A stretch of 64,000 bases of DNA from NCBI GenBank assembly GCA_023055425.1, contig JALGPY010000002.1, positions 137,263,927-137,327,926 on the forward strand, written 5' to 3'. The notes under the pieces are model-generated. The model was not told where the DNA came from and did no database searches. It worked only from the letters and a program-made list of their open reading frames with translations. Position 1 is the first letter of the stretch. Each line of letters opens with the position of its first letter. A program made the position numbers and the translations under genes. Origin of the DNA: Linanthus parryae. Lineage: Eukaryota > Streptophyta > Magnoliopsida > Ericales > Polemoniaceae. Positions 12,421 to 25,400 of this stretch are shown here, piece after piece.

Positions 12421-14166
12421 ATGCCCTCGGAGCAAGACACTCGAGCTCAAGTTTTCGTTGAGGGAGAGCCCTCTTTGAAGTCTCTCCAGGATATGATACG
12501 AACCCAAGCCCGAGCCATGGAGGCTCAATCTCAGCAAATTTCTCAGATCATGGCAATTCTGGGAAAGGTGGCCCAGAACGTTGTCCCAGGGGCTTCTGCC
12601 CCATTGCTGCCAACTCCATTGCCCCCGCCAGGGACAATGTCGACCTCAACAGCCACCTCGATAGTGCATGTCTCTGCTGCCAAGACTCCTCTCTCGGGTG
12701 GCCCGGTGAGCCAGACGCCACCTTCCTCATCATGCTCGTCCCTCATGACGGCAGGGAACCCCTCCTCATATCCTACATCATCTCTATATTCAAGTGGAGC
12801 CCTAGGAAGCCATAGGCCTCCACCTCTGCCTCCTTACAACCCCAGTATTCCCTACATCTCTGGCGTTGGGCCAACGGCTCAATCCTATGGAGGAACACCT
12901 GCCAGCATGGCGTCCCTTGAACAAAGGATTGACAGTATCATCGCCAACCATAGTTTCGCGGACACTGTCATTCCCAGGGTAGATAATGCACCTCCCATTA
13001 CGCGGGATATGTACTTGATGCCAAGCTCTGCTAGGTACAAAGCACCCAAATGTGAGAAGTTTGATGAAGTCAGTGGGAACGCCCACGAACACGTGATGAG
13101 GTTCGTGGTTATGACGGGCCCGCACGCGGCAGATACTCGGTTGCTCATGCGCGAATTTCCCAAATCTCTGGGAACCGTTGCGTACAAGTGGTACAGAACC
13201 CTCGAAGCGGGATCTGTCCAGGCACGGGAGGAAATGGTAAAGAAATTCTACACGAAGTTCTTCCAGGCGGACGAAAGGGTCACCACCACTCACCTCTCTC
13301 CAACGTACCAAAAGTCTGACGAGGAAGGTGTCGCCTTCATCAAGAAATTCAGGGCAAGGTCCTTGGATTGCATCGACGAGGTCTCGGAGGGCCGTATGGT
13401 CGAAATATGCCTGCAAGGCATGCGCGATGAGTATAAAGGTATGTTGATTAACTTGAGCATGCCTACTTTCTCAAAGTTGATTGATTGTACCAGCAACGTT
13501 GAGCCACTGGTAGAAAGGATGAAGAAACGATACGGTAGTGAGCGCGTGCCGACGAACCCCAGCTCTAAAGACGGCGGATACAAACGATCACAAGACGCCA
13601 ATGTTCACGCGATATCCTCTCCCAGCAAGCAACGGCGGTTTGCAGCCCAAGAGCCGTCACCCCTGTCTATCTCGATCAGGGATGCCGTTGACCTTTGCAA
13701 GAAATGGCGACAAGAGGGAATCTTGCTGGCATTTGAACACAGACCTACAGGAGAACAATTTCGGGACCCGAAATGGTGCCAATGTCATGGGCAAATCTCC
13801 CATCCAACCAGGGAATGCAGGAAACTCAAGTGGATGGTGGATGAGCATATAAGGGAAGACCATTTAGTTGTTAACGAGTCAACCAAAGATGTTCGAGGAA
13901 ACCCTTTGCCGCGACGAGAATCCAAGGGGAAGGAGATCGCCATGATCTCGATTACAGACATGGCAAAAACGGCAGTCCCTGTGGTTACGGAACTCTATGG
14001 GGATGAAGAATATGGCGAAGACTCTCACGCTGGGCGAATGAAGGACTCTATCAAATTCGCCAGGTTCTTTGATGAGATGAACTTTTTAGAGGGCTGCAGA
14101 CATGGGATGGTGAGAGAAATATTAGGGTGGCAGAAAGTAAGGAAAGGAATTTGCCACCGCGAATGA
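12421..14166 (+). CDS. Tat unit A2 gag (frame open for 581 codons)
   Basis: The protein starts MPSEQDTRAQVFVEG and is the same gag family as A1 and B. Order: a coiled-coil-prone N-terminus with SLQDMIRTQARAMEAQSQ, a proline/serine-rich linker (about residues 50-160), the retrotransposon gag core with VAYKWYRTLEAGSVQ (about 252-266), and a C/H knuckle with WCQCHGQISHPTRECRKLK (about 455-475). The last residues (KVRKGICHRE) arise from a shift of frame: in B the same place continues into protease without a break. There is no LTR or primer-binding site in front of it; the ATG follows the truncated RT of unit A1 directly. Gag would form the particle and bind RNA. Confidence 0.8.
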   Translation: MPSEQDTRAQVFVEGEPSLKSLQDMIRTQARAMEAQSQQISQIMAILGKVAQNVVPGASAPLLPTPLPPPGTMSTSTATSIVHVSAAKTPLSGGPVSQTPPSSSCSSLMTAGNPSSYPTSSLYSSGALGSHRPPPLPPYNPSIPYISGVGPTAQSYGGTPASMASLEQRIDSIIANHSFADTVIPRVDNAPPITRDMYLMPSSARYKAPKCEKFDEVSGNAHEHVMRFVVMTGPHAADTRLLMREFPKSLGTVAYKWYRTLEAGSVQAREEMVKKFYTKFFQADERVTTTHLSPTYQKSDEEGVAFIKKFRARSLDCIDEVSEGRMVEICLQGMRDEYKGMLINLSMPTFSKLIDCTSNVEPLVERMKKRYGSERVPTNPSSKDGGYKRSQDANVHAISSPSKQRRFAAQEPSPLSISIRDAVDLCKKWRQEGILLAFEHRPTGEQFRDPKWCQCHGQISHPTRECRKLKWMVDEHIREDHLVVNESTKDVRGNPLPRRESKGKEIAMISITDMAKTAVPVVTELYGDEEYGEDSHAGRMKDSIKFARFFDEMNFLEGCRHGMVREILGWQKVRKGICHRE

Positions 14167-17100
14167 CGAAGCCGGCAGAGCCTTCAAACATCAAGGACTA
14201 ATAATGACGTTCGACGAGTCGGACAGAAGAGCTGGAATCAACCACCAAAGGCCACTGTATGTAACGGCCACAATCAACCACGTCGAATTCAAAAGAGCCT
14301 TTGTTGATGGTGGAGCTGCGGTAAATGTCATTCCCTTGAGCACCCTAGACATGGCAGGGGTTTCAGGGCATAACGTGGTCAAGAAGCCCTCATCCTTAAC
14401 AGGGTTTGGAAAGTGGCTCCATAATGACTTTGGGTTGGATCCGTTTGGGAATCTGAATTGGGAAGATAAATTGTTCCGCCAAATTCCACTTTATCGAGGC
14501 CGAAACGACTTACCACATGATTATCGGGCGAGCATGGATTCCCCACTTAAACGTTGTACCCTCGACTGCTCACCAGGTGATGAAGGCCATCTGGAAAGAA
14601 AGGGTGGTCACGATACCCGCCTCGGTGAATCCTTTCAATCTGGAGGAGGCACACTTACCTGAAGCAGTGTGGTTTACGGATATGGAGGAAAGGCCGCTTC
14701 CGGCCCCGTTTCGGCCAACTCCTTTGCCTAGATGGGAAGCCATCCAGAATCAGTCACCGTTTGGAACGAAAGTAACACGGGAGGAGTCGAAGGAAGAACA
14801 GCCCGCGAGGGAGGACGCCCCTAAAACAGTTAGAAGCATCCACACCTTGAAGAGGGCCATGGAGTGCCATGAAGAACGAATGAGTAGCTTCTACCCCAAA
14901 AGTAGGAGGTTTTATCGCGTTAAGGGCGTCCCCAGGCAAATTTCAAGTTATCAGGGGTTCCCATTATGAGTAAGGGAGACCCGTTAGTCGAGGAAGTCAA
15001 AGAATCACCCGAGTGCATGGAAGACAGCCCAAGGCCTTAAAAGAAGGAACTCAAGGAGGTATTCCTCAGCCCTGACGAGGAAAAGCAATACCTGTCTTCT
15101 TGAGCGCAGACCTCAGCGATACAGAAGAACAAAAGTTGGTCCAGTTACTAAAAGAATACAAAGATGTGTTCGCATGGGATTATGACGAAATGCCGGGGCT
15201 GGACCGAAGCATCACTATGCATCGCCTAGATGTCATCCCAGGTTCGAAACCAGTCAAACAGAGCGCGAGGAATTTCCGTCCCGAAATCAATGTCAAAATC
15301 AGGGAGGAAATGGTGAAACTGCTAAATGCCAAGTTCATAGAACCCAACCATCATCCCACCTGGCTGGCAAACATAGTCTCCGTGCTAAATAAAAATGGAA
15401 GCCTTCGTGTATGTGTGGATTTTCGAGATCTGAACAAATTCTGCCCAGAGGATGACTTCCCTTTGCCGAACGTGGATCTCTTGATTGACTCCACTGCAGG
15501 CCACGAGATGTTCAGCTTTATATACGGATTCAGCGGCTATAACCAGATTAAGATGGACCCTGAGGACGCGAAGAAGACGGCGTTCATAACACCATTAGGG
15601 GTCTTCAATTACACGGTCATGCCCTTCGGTCTGAAGAACGCGGGAGCCACATACCAGCGCGCGATGATGGCACTGTTTCACAATATGATGCACCAAGAAG
15701 CTGAATTCTATGTGGATGATCTAGTTTTTAAGTCAAAGAAATTGGAAAATCTAAGGAAATTTTTTGGCAGATGTCGCGCATTTCAGCTGAAGATGAACCG
15801 TATGAAGTGTGCATTCGGGGTGACCTCTGGTAAGTTCATAGGCTGTGTGATTCACAAACATGGAATCGAGCCTGACCCCGCCAAGATCTCGGCAATCACC
15901 AATCTGCCAGCACCGCAACCCAAAATTGCACTAAAAGCATTTCTAAGAAAGCTGTCTTACTTACGGAGGTTTATACCGACAATTGTAGAATTAACCTTCT
16001 GCTTTAGCAATTTGCTCAAAAGAACGTAACGTTCCTCTGGACAGAAGAGCATCAAGTTGCATTCGAGAAACTGAAGAAACTGCTGACATCCCCGAGGGTT
16101 ATGATTGCACTGCAGTTGGGAGCACCTCTACTATTTTACCTCACTTCAACCGAAAGTTCGATTGGAGCACTACTGGCCCAGAAATTCGAGGGACAAGAAA
16201 GACCGTTGTATTATATCTCCCGCATGATCCAATCAGCAGAATCAAGATACACAAACATAGAGCGGCATTGTCTGGCCTCGTTTTTCGCGATTCAGAAGTT
16301 AAAGCATTAGTTTTTTCCCACGAAGTGGTGGTTATAACGAAGAACGATCCCATACGGTATCTGCTGGGCCACTCACCTCCCTCAGGAAGGCTCGCAAAAT
16401 GGTACATGACCATCTCCCTGTCTGATATCACATGCATGCGACCTAAGTCCATCAAATCACAAGCAACGGAATATCTGCTCGCACAATTCCCGGACGAGAG
16501 GCACGAGCCGGTTCCAGAGGGCTCGAAGGACCTGAGATATATGCCATCAGCAAAGAGTACCGGCAGCTACAATTTGACGAATCATCCACAAGATCGGGGG
16601 GATGAATTGGAGTGGTACTCATCAAGCCTGATAAAGAGGTTATCTAGATGTCAACAAAACTGGACTTTTCGGTGACCAACAACGAGGCTGAATATGAGGC
16701 CCTGATCGCAGGACTCCTTGCAGCTAGAGCTTTGGAAGTTAAGAATCTTGTCATCATGGGAGATTCAAAACTAATTGTCAAACAAACCCCGGGAGAATAT
16801 TCTCTAAAAGAGATAAATCTACTCAAGTATCGGTCAATTGTGCAGAAGCAGGTTCAGATATTCGAGTTTGTCAAATATGAGCACACTCCCAGATCTGAAA
16901 ACCGTCACGCAGACGCACTGGCTACTTTAGGGTACAAAATCAGCTCAGAAAGATGCCCTGCGAAGATATCGATTGAGGTGAAGTCAGTCCCATCATTAGT
17001 GAAAGACCTATAAGAAGAAGGACCTCCGGAAGAGGCGGACTGGAGGCAGCCTATTCTGTGCGCGATAGCTGACGGAACCAGCAAAGAAACGTGGATTTCC

Positions 17101-18491
17101 ACCAAGGGCTTTTGCATGCATGATGGTTTGCTTTATCACACGGGCCTCGGGGGTATCCTCATGAGATGCATAACTGAAAAGGAGGGCCAAGAAATCCTGG
17201 ACAAAATTCATAAAACTTCTTGCGGGGACAACGAGATCTCCATCTACATGAAGGCTCAAAGATATGGGATATACTGGCCGCAGATGTCATACTTTGCCGC
17301 CATTATACAGAACAACTGCGAGTGATGTGATTTAATCAAGGCCACCATGGAGATTGCTTCAATAGAAGACGATTGACGACAACCAATAATCGATTATCTT
17401 CAAGAGGGAGTTGTGACCGACGGCAAAAAGGAAGCGGAAAAGCTCAAAAGAAAGGACAACAGATATGTTATCCAAGAAAACATACTATGGCGAAAGCGGC
17501 ATAATGGAAATTTGCTCAAATGCTTGCATGGACAAGAAGCCCAAAAGGTCATGGAAATGTCGCACCAGGTAGAGCACCCAAGGGGTGCGAAGTTATGTCG
17601 ACAACTCTTGATAGTGGGGTACTTCTGGCCAACCATGGAGGTCGACTGCCCCACGAAGTTCAGATGGTGCCCACAATGCCAATTTCATGGAAATTTGGTA
17701 CATGCTCCCGCGGTTGAACTACATGCGCTAGGGACCCCATGGCCATTTCATACTTGGTCCCTATATTTTATTGGACCAATACGACCCCCCTCAAACAGGA
17801 ATGAATACATCCTGACATGAACTGAGCAGTTCACTAAGTGGGTAGAAGCGATTCCGCTCAAGACAGAAAATGCCGCGGCAGTGGTCAAGTTCATCCAGGA
17901 AAATATTATTCACCGCTTTGGCATTCCCAACACTGTTTTGTCCGACAATGGCACTCCCTTCGTCAACCGCCAAGTAGCCGAGAAACTGATGGAATACAAC
18001 ATCAGACAGGTATGCTCCACGCCTTACTACCCAAAGGGAAATGGGCAGGCAGAAGCGACCAACAAGACACTGCTACGAATATTGAGTAAGATGGTCACAG
18101 ATGACCACAAAAAATGGACAGATTTATTAGGAACAACACTTTGGGCATATCGAACATCGCCTAGGACTCCCACTGGGACTTCCCCCTTTCTGCTATTTTA
18201 TGGAGAAGAAGCGGTCGTTCCCTCCGAAGTCAAAGTAAACTCAGCAAGTCTGGCTTTCAGTGCCTTGTACAACAACGAGCGTGACCATGATCTAATCATT
18301 TTGGAAGAAAGCGCGAGAAAGCCACAAGAGTAAACCTTAAGTACAAGGAAAGGATTGCGGCTAATTGGGAAGGACCCTTCGAGGTAAAATAAGTCTTCGA
18401 CACAGGATATTGCAACATTTTGCGGTGCCATGGAACTTATACTACCCCGCAACCAATCAACATGCGATAGCTAAAAAAGTACTATCCTTAG
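14167..18491 (+). pseudogene. Tat unit A2 pol: protease, RT, two RNase H domains, integrase (degenerate)
   Basis: Domains appear in the usual Tat order but in several frames. Protease FVDGGAAVNVIPLSTL lies near 14300, RT 15100-16029 with YVDD near 15710, and a first RNase H with IGALLAQKFEGQERPLYY near 16160-16310. A second RNase H follows (16648-17013, NNEAEYEALIAG and MGDSKLIVKQ), then the integrase zinc region near 17550-17700 and the catalytic core 17750-18080 (LSDNGTPF; NGQAEATNK). Frameshifts or stops occur near 14440, 14969, 15044, 16027, 16300, 17011, 17325, 17377, 17820 and 18330. The first catalytic Asp of the integrase core is Tyr (LYFIGPI, where B has LDFVGPI). The terminal KKYYP motif ends at 18491. 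Two RNase H domains are a known trait of the Tat lineage. Confidence 0.85.
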
Positions 18492-18787
18492 CCTCTTCTG
18501 TTTAAATTGCTTGCAATGTCGTTTCTTTAAAATCCTCCCATATGAGGATCAGATTATTGATAAAACCCCTACCATATGAGGGCTCTTTTGTCAAAATGTC
18601 AGTCTGCCTCTCCGGCTGATCGGTCACCAGGCGGACTACAATATCGAGACGTGAGCCTATCTCATAAGATAGCAGTCTAAGCCTATCTCACACGATAGCA
18701 AACCCCAAAGCCTATCTCCTATAATAGCGGCTGAATAAAGCCTATCCCAAAAGAGGGTAACATAAGCCTATCTCACATGTTAGCAGT
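18492..18787 (+). other. Short 3' untranslated stretch of unit A2 with GCCTATCT...GATAGC repeats
   Basis: There are five to six short repeats of AGCCTATCTC-n-GATAGCA between about 18650 and 18787. The same core builds the longer 55-bp repeats behind element B. The polypurine tract and antisense gene expected in a complete Tat 3' end are missing; LTR B begins directly after the repeats. Confidence 0.6.
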
Positions 18788-19416
18788 TGTAGATAGTGCT
18801 TTCTGAACAGACAGATCTGAGCCACGTGGCAGTCATCTAGCACACCATATTGTGCTCCACACACATTGGATCACCAGCCGCGCTGATCCACGTGGGGGCT
18901 GGGAGACAGGGCCCTCGCACACCACTGCACGTGAATTGTAGGGACTTAGTGGTTTGGAGGCTAGAGTAAGTCCTGTCGCGTGCGAGCCAAGCCCGCGCGC
19001 GACCTTTAGTAACTGCTTTTGAGAGATTTATGGCACGAGCTCCATAAACCCGGTCAATCCGGTCAAACCCGGTCAACCCCATAACGGTTCCGGTATACGC
19101 GGATAACGTGCTGTAACGGTCCCTATATACGCGGACGAACGTGCTGTTTTGGTTAAGCTAATTAAGCCGCCATTGATGGGCGCATTAACCACACTACAAC
19201 GGTCACATTCTCCGTTATATATAGGATCGTTAACCCTTCTATAAAAAGGAGAACACACCAGATATACGCGGAAGCTCTGCCAAACCCCTGTCTCTCTCTC
19301 ATACAGTGTTATTGCCTTACTCTCTCCCTACACACAACCAAACACTTCCTGTGCCATTTTCTATTCTCTGCCTTTGGTGTACACGAAGTTCTCTCTGCAG
19401 GATTCTCTTGTACACA
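18788..19416 (+). repeat. LTR B of a Ty3/Tat element
   Basis: This 629-bp repeat begins TGTAGATAGTGCTTTCTG and ends TTGTACACA, followed by the primer-binding site of element B. It serves as the 5' LTR of B, and by position also closes the A2 unit on its left. A TATA box (TATATATA, 19216-19223) and a CACGTG core (18823-18828) are conserved with LTR A. It differs from LTR A by many substitutions and small indels, so the two do not look like a young LTR pair. Confidence 0.85.
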
Positions 19417-19418
19417 TT

Positions 19419-19435
19419 TTGGTGAACCCGACGTG
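19419..19435 (+). promoter_or_regulatory. Primer-binding site of Tat element B
   Basis: TTGGTGAACCCGACGTG is identical to the site behind LTR A and lies 2 nt behind LTR B. Confidence 0.75.
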
Positions 19436-22400
19436 AACTTACCATTGCAAGCAACCATTTCTCATGAGGATGATGTCAGTAAAAGATCGCCTTCCACGGA
19501 TACCACCTCGGGAGAGGAGACTCGCCGTACTCCTACGGCTACCAGTGAAGCTCCGACGCTAGAAGCCTTGGACGCCACCATCCTGAATCAGGCGAAGGCT
19601 CTCAAAGCTCAATCTGCACAGCTAGAACGGATCATGGCTGTCCTGGGGACTCTTGCTCCAAACCCCGCACCAGCCACCGCCGTCTCTCAGGGAGGAGGAG
19701 CCTCCACCACTCAAGGATTGGGAGTGTCAACCACACCACCCAACCCTAACCTGCAAACTCCACCGGCAGCTACGCAGCTACCCTCAATTCAGGGGCGAAC
19801 AGCTCAAATGTTGCCTCTTGCTGCTCACACTCCTCAGCCCCCGACCTTGGTACCTAATCCGGCCTCACAGTATCCCTTGCCTCTTCCAACGGCAACGTGG
19901 GGTAACGTGAATTCACAATATGTCCCTAGCCCTCCTGCGACATATGTGTCGCCTCCGCCTGCGGCAACCCCTCCTCCCACTGCCGAGGGAAGTGCTCCGG
20001 AGTGTATGACGTCGCTGCAACGGCGCATAGACACTATTCTGGCTCACCAATCGTTCGCGGATACCATCATCCCGAAGCTTGACAACGATCCGCCTATTCC
20101 ACGAGAGATCTACCACATGCCTAACCCTGCTGGGTACAAGGCTCCCAAATGGGACAAGTTCGAAGATGTCAATGGGAACACCCATGAGCATGTCATGCGC
20201 TTCATTGATGTAATGGGGCCCTATGGGGCTGATCCTAAGTTGCTGATGCGCGAGTTCTCGAAATCCTTGGGGAACGTGGCCTACAAGTGGTACCGGACGT
20301 TGGAAGTCGGATCCGTGAAGACCTGGGACGACATGGTCCAGAAGTTTTACACTAAGTTCTTCCATATGGAGGAAAAGGTGACGATGATTCATCTCTCGCG
20401 GATGTATCAGAAGCGCGAGGAGGATGGAATAAAATTCATCAAGAAGTTTAAGGCCAAGTCCTTGGAATGCAAAGATGTGATACTCGAAAGCAGACTCGTG
20501 GAGATATGCCTGCAATGCATGCGAGACGAGTACAAAAGTATGCTTATCAACCTGCAAACGCCTACATTTTCGAAACTAATCGAATGCACGAAGAACATCG
20601 AGCCCATAGTGGAGAGGTAGAAAAAGAGGAATGCCCCTGAGAGATCCTCGAGCGGCACCACTTTCAAAATCGGGCGGTTCAGCTACAAGAGAGCGCGTGA
20701 GGCTGAAGTGAATACGGTCTCGCCCCAAAAGCAGCCGAAGGTAGTAAACTTCGATGCGCCACCTCTGCCATGTTCGGTAGAGGAAGCAAGCGACCTTTGC
20801 AGACAATGGCGTAAGGACGGTGTCCTGCCGCCGCTCGAAAAGGCACCCTCCAGGGAGATGGTGAGGGACCCGAAGTGGTGCGAATGTCACGGAAAGGTCA
20901 TGCATCCCACGGCTGACTGCAAGAAGCTCAGAATCATGGTAAGCCAAAAGATGAAAAATGGCGAACTGATCGTCAGTGATCAAAGGCAGGATGTGCGAAA
21001 CAATCCACTCCCTGCCCATGCGGAGCAAGAGTCGAAAGGCAAAAAGGTCGCCATGATCTCGATTGTGGACCTTGAAGAGGTTGCGGAGGATGTTCTACCC
21101 ATCATTGCCGAGTTCAACGATGAAGAAGACTACAGCATAGACACGGAGGACCAACGTGCCGATCGAATGAAGGGATCGCATGGGTTTAGCAGGTTCTTTG
21201 ATGAGATGAATTTCTCAGAGAAATGCTGGAAGGAGATGACAAAGGCGATCTTGAGGATAGCAGAAGATTACGAGGAGGATATCGTAGTCTCCAATGGAAA
21301 GGTTGTCAGGGCGTCTCGCTCGACAGCAAAGGTCATAACCTTCTCCGCAGATGATAAAAAGACAGACGCGAGCCACCAGAAGCCTCTGTACGTAACAGCA
21401 ATCATCAATGGTGTGGAGTTAAAAAGAGCGTTCGTTGACGGAGGAGCAGCAGTTAACGTTGTTTCGCTCCATACTCTGAAGTTAGCAGGAATTCCGGAGC
21501 ACAAGATCGTCAAGCGTCCATCCCCGCTGATGGGATTCGGAAGTGACTCCGGTATGACGATAGGATGGATCCGCCTGGGTGTCCAGATTGGCAAAATCAA
21601 GTGTTCAGCGAAATTCTATGTCATAGATGCGAACACTACGTATCACATGATTATAGGCCGGGCCTGGATTCATCGCTTTGATGCTGTCCCTTCAACAGCT
21701 CACCAAGTGATGAAAGCTATCTGGAATGACAGAATAGTTGAGATACCCGCTTCGACAAATCCTTTCAACATGGATGAAGCGCATCTCAGTGAGGCGGTAT
21801 GGTTCACTGAGATGGCAGATGAGCAAACGCCGCGACCATTCAACCCCACTCCTTTGCCCGGTTGGGAGGACATCAAAGAACAGTCACCCGCAGGAGTGAT
21901 GGTGACAAGAGAGGAAGCCAAGGAAAAGCCGCCTACGCGAGAAGAGGCGCCGCGGATTGCCTACCAGCGAAAGAACGTGTACACTCTGAAAAGGATAGCA
22001 AAACATGACCCTGAAGGCAAGGAGATAGAGAGTTTCTACGCCAATGGGAAGAAATGCTATCGCATATGAAGGTGCGCGGGGGTGTCCTCACGCGAGCATG
22101 GGGATATCCCTGAGCAAATCAATCAAATTGAGCAGGTTTCGGAGACAGACAAACCAATGCCAAGCACTCTAGAAGAGAAACTCAAAGAATCACCCGAATG
22201 CATGGAAGACAAACCCAGACCACAAAATCAGGAGCTGAAGGAGGTATTCCTAAGCCCGAGCGAAGAAAAGAAGAGGCCAGTCTTTCTAAGTGCGGACCTC
22301 ACAGGCGAAGAGGAGGAAAGATTGCTACAACTCTTGACTGAATACAAGGACGTGTTCGCATGGGAATACGATGAAATGCCCGGTCTGGACACGTGCATCA

Positions 22401-25400
22401 CAATGCACCGGTTGGATGTAATTCCAGGATCCAAACCGGTAAAGCAGAGCACAAGAAGCTTTAGGCCGGAGCTCAACGTGAAGATTAAGCAGGAAATTGT
22501 CAAACTCCTGGATGCCAAATTCATAGAGCCAAATCACCATCCCACATGGTTGGCCAACATTGTGCCAGTAGTAAAGAAGAACGGGCAACTTCGCATTTGT
22601 GTAGACTTCCGGGATCTTAGTCGTTTCTGCCCTAAGGATGATTTTCCACTCCCCAACATCGACTTACTTATCGATTCAACCGCGGGTCATCGCATGTTCA
22701 GCTTCATGGACGGCTTCAGTGGGTATAATCAGATCAAGATGGACCCTGAAGATGCACGGAAAACCGCCTTCAACACCCCGGTGGGAGTATTCAACTATAC
22801 GGTGATGCCTTTTGGCCTCAAAAACGCAGGTGTGACTTACCAGCGGGCCATGATTACCCTGTTTCACGACATGATGCACAAGGAAGTAGAATTCTATGTG
22901 GATGACTTAGTCGTCAAATCCAAGGAGGAGGCAGACCATCTGGTGGCGAAAAGTGTTCAACAGATGCAGAAGCTTTCAATTAAAGATGAATCCCATGAAG
23001 TGCGCATTCGGGGTAACATCGGGGAAGTTCTTGGGATGTGTGGTACATCGTCAAGGAATAGAGCCTGATCCTGCGAAAGTATCGGCCATCACTAGCATGA
23101 CGGCGCCGCATAACCAAAGTAACTTGAAAACCTTCTTGGGAAATCTATCCTATCTACGAAGGTTCATCCCAGCGATCGCCGAAATCACCTTCTGTTTCAG
23201 CTATCTTCTCAAGAAAAGTGCTGCATACAACTGGACTACGGAGCACGAGGCTGCGTTTGGAAAACTAAAGGAGCTGCTGACATCGTCAAAAGTAATGATC
23301 GCACCTCAGCTCGGATCACCACTCTTGTTGTATATGACGTCAACAAGGAGGTCTATAGGGGCGCTCCTAGCTCAGGAGTATGAGGGTCAAGAAAGGCCCA
23401 TCTACTACATTTCTCGCATAGTGCAGCCCGCAGAATCAAGGTACACGGACATCGAGCGACATTGCCTTGCCTTATTCTTTGTAATAGAGAAGTTGAGACA
23501 CTATTTTGCTTCGCACAAAGTAGTGGTGGTCACAAAGAGCGATCCTATACGGTATCTTCTGACTCACACCACTCCTGGGGGAAGATTGGCAAAGTGGTAT
23601 ATGACCATTTCCCAATATGACATCACATGCGTTCGGCCGCGGGCGATCAAATCGCAAGCGGTGGCGGATTTGCTAGCACAGTTCCCCGATAACAGTCATG
23701 ATCCTGTGATTGAAAAAGAATTGGAGGGACCTGAAATCTACGCAGTTGAGCTGCCCTATTGTACGCTCCATTTCGATGGCTCGTCAACAAGGAGAGGTCA
23801 TACAGATGTCCGCAAGCTTGATTTCGCAGTCACCAACAGCGAAGCAGAGTATGAAGCCCTTATCGTAGGACTTCGCGCGGCAAGAGCCCTGGAAGTAAGC
23901 AATCTGACGGTCATGGGGGACTCCAAGCTAATCGTCAAACAAGCCTCAGGGCGAGTATGGTTTGAAGGAGATAAACCTATTACCCTACCGGACCTTGGTA
24001 CAAAAACTGGTGCAACATTTCTGCGACGTTAGATACGAGCATAAACCCAGAGCGGACAATAGGCATGCTGATGCTTTAGCCACCTTGGGATCCAAGGTTA
24101 GTGTAGATAAATGTCCCGCGAGAATTTCGATTGAAGTGCGAACATCCTCAACGTTGACAGAGGACGCGTGCGATGATGAATGCATGGATGATGCGGACTG
24201 GAGAAAGTCAATCGTACGGGCCATTGCAGAAGGCACGAGCAACGAGAATTGGGCTTCCACAAAGGGATATTGCATACACGACAACATCCTCTACTACAAG
24301 GGCCCTGGCGGAATACTCATGCGATGCGTCTCGGAGCAGGAGGGACAAGCGCTGTTAGAAAAGATTCACCAACATGCTTGCGGGGAAAGTGAGGTGTCAA
24401 TCTATCGAAAAGCCCAGAGGTATGGCATTCATTGGCCGGACATGTCAACGGCCGCAGCATTGATACAAGGAAATTGCGAAAGTTGCGCACTGATCAAGGA
24501 CTCTCTATTAATTGCTTTGACCGACGATGATGTGGATTGGAGGAAACCACTCTTTGACTTTCTCACGCAGGGTATTGTGCCTGAGTCGAGAAAAGAAGCC
24601 GAGAAACTAAAGAGAAAAGCAGCACGATATGTGGTGCGAGAAAATCTGCTTTGGTGAAGGGGCCATGAGGGTAACCTACTGCGATGTCTAGACAGCAAGG
24701 AAGCACAAGAAGTGATGGACCTTTCTCATCAGGTGGAACATCAGGGAGGTGCGAAGTTATGCAGACAGCTCCTCTCGGTTGGTTACTTCTGGCCCACCAT
24801 GGAGGCAGATTGCCTCACTAAAGTCAAACGCTTCCAGGAGTGCCAATTCAAAGGTAATTTAGTGCACGCTCCTGCCGTAGATCTACATGCGTTGGGAACA
24901 CCATGGCTGTTTCATACATGGGCTCTGGATTTCGTTGGTCCCATTCGACCGACCTCGCACGGGAATCATTTCAATCTCACCGCGACCGAGTTGTTCACCA
25001 AGTGGGTAGAAGCAATACCACTGAAGACAGCAAATGCGCTAGCCGTAGTCCATTTCATCCAAGAAAGCATCATATGCAGGTTCGGAATTCCAAACACCAT
25101 TCTTTCGGATAATGGCACCCCCTTTGTCAATCGCCAGGTGGCTGCAAAGCTAGCAGAGTACAACATAAGGCAGATATGCTCCACTCCATACTACCCGAAG
25201 GGGAATGGGCAAGCGGAAGCAACCAACAAGACGTTATTGAGAATCTTGAGCAAGATGGTCGCAGATGACCACAAGAAATGGGCTGATTCTTTGAACATAG
25301 CCTTGTGGGCCTATCGGACTTCTCAAAGGACGCCCACATGGGTCTCGCCATTTCTTTTATGCTATGGAGCTGAAGCTGTGGTACCTACTGAAGTAAAGAT

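Noticed and set aside
18788..19416. LTR A and LTR B as the LTR pair of one element
   Set aside because: They differ by many substitutions and indels, and LTR B is followed by its own primer-binding site and gag.
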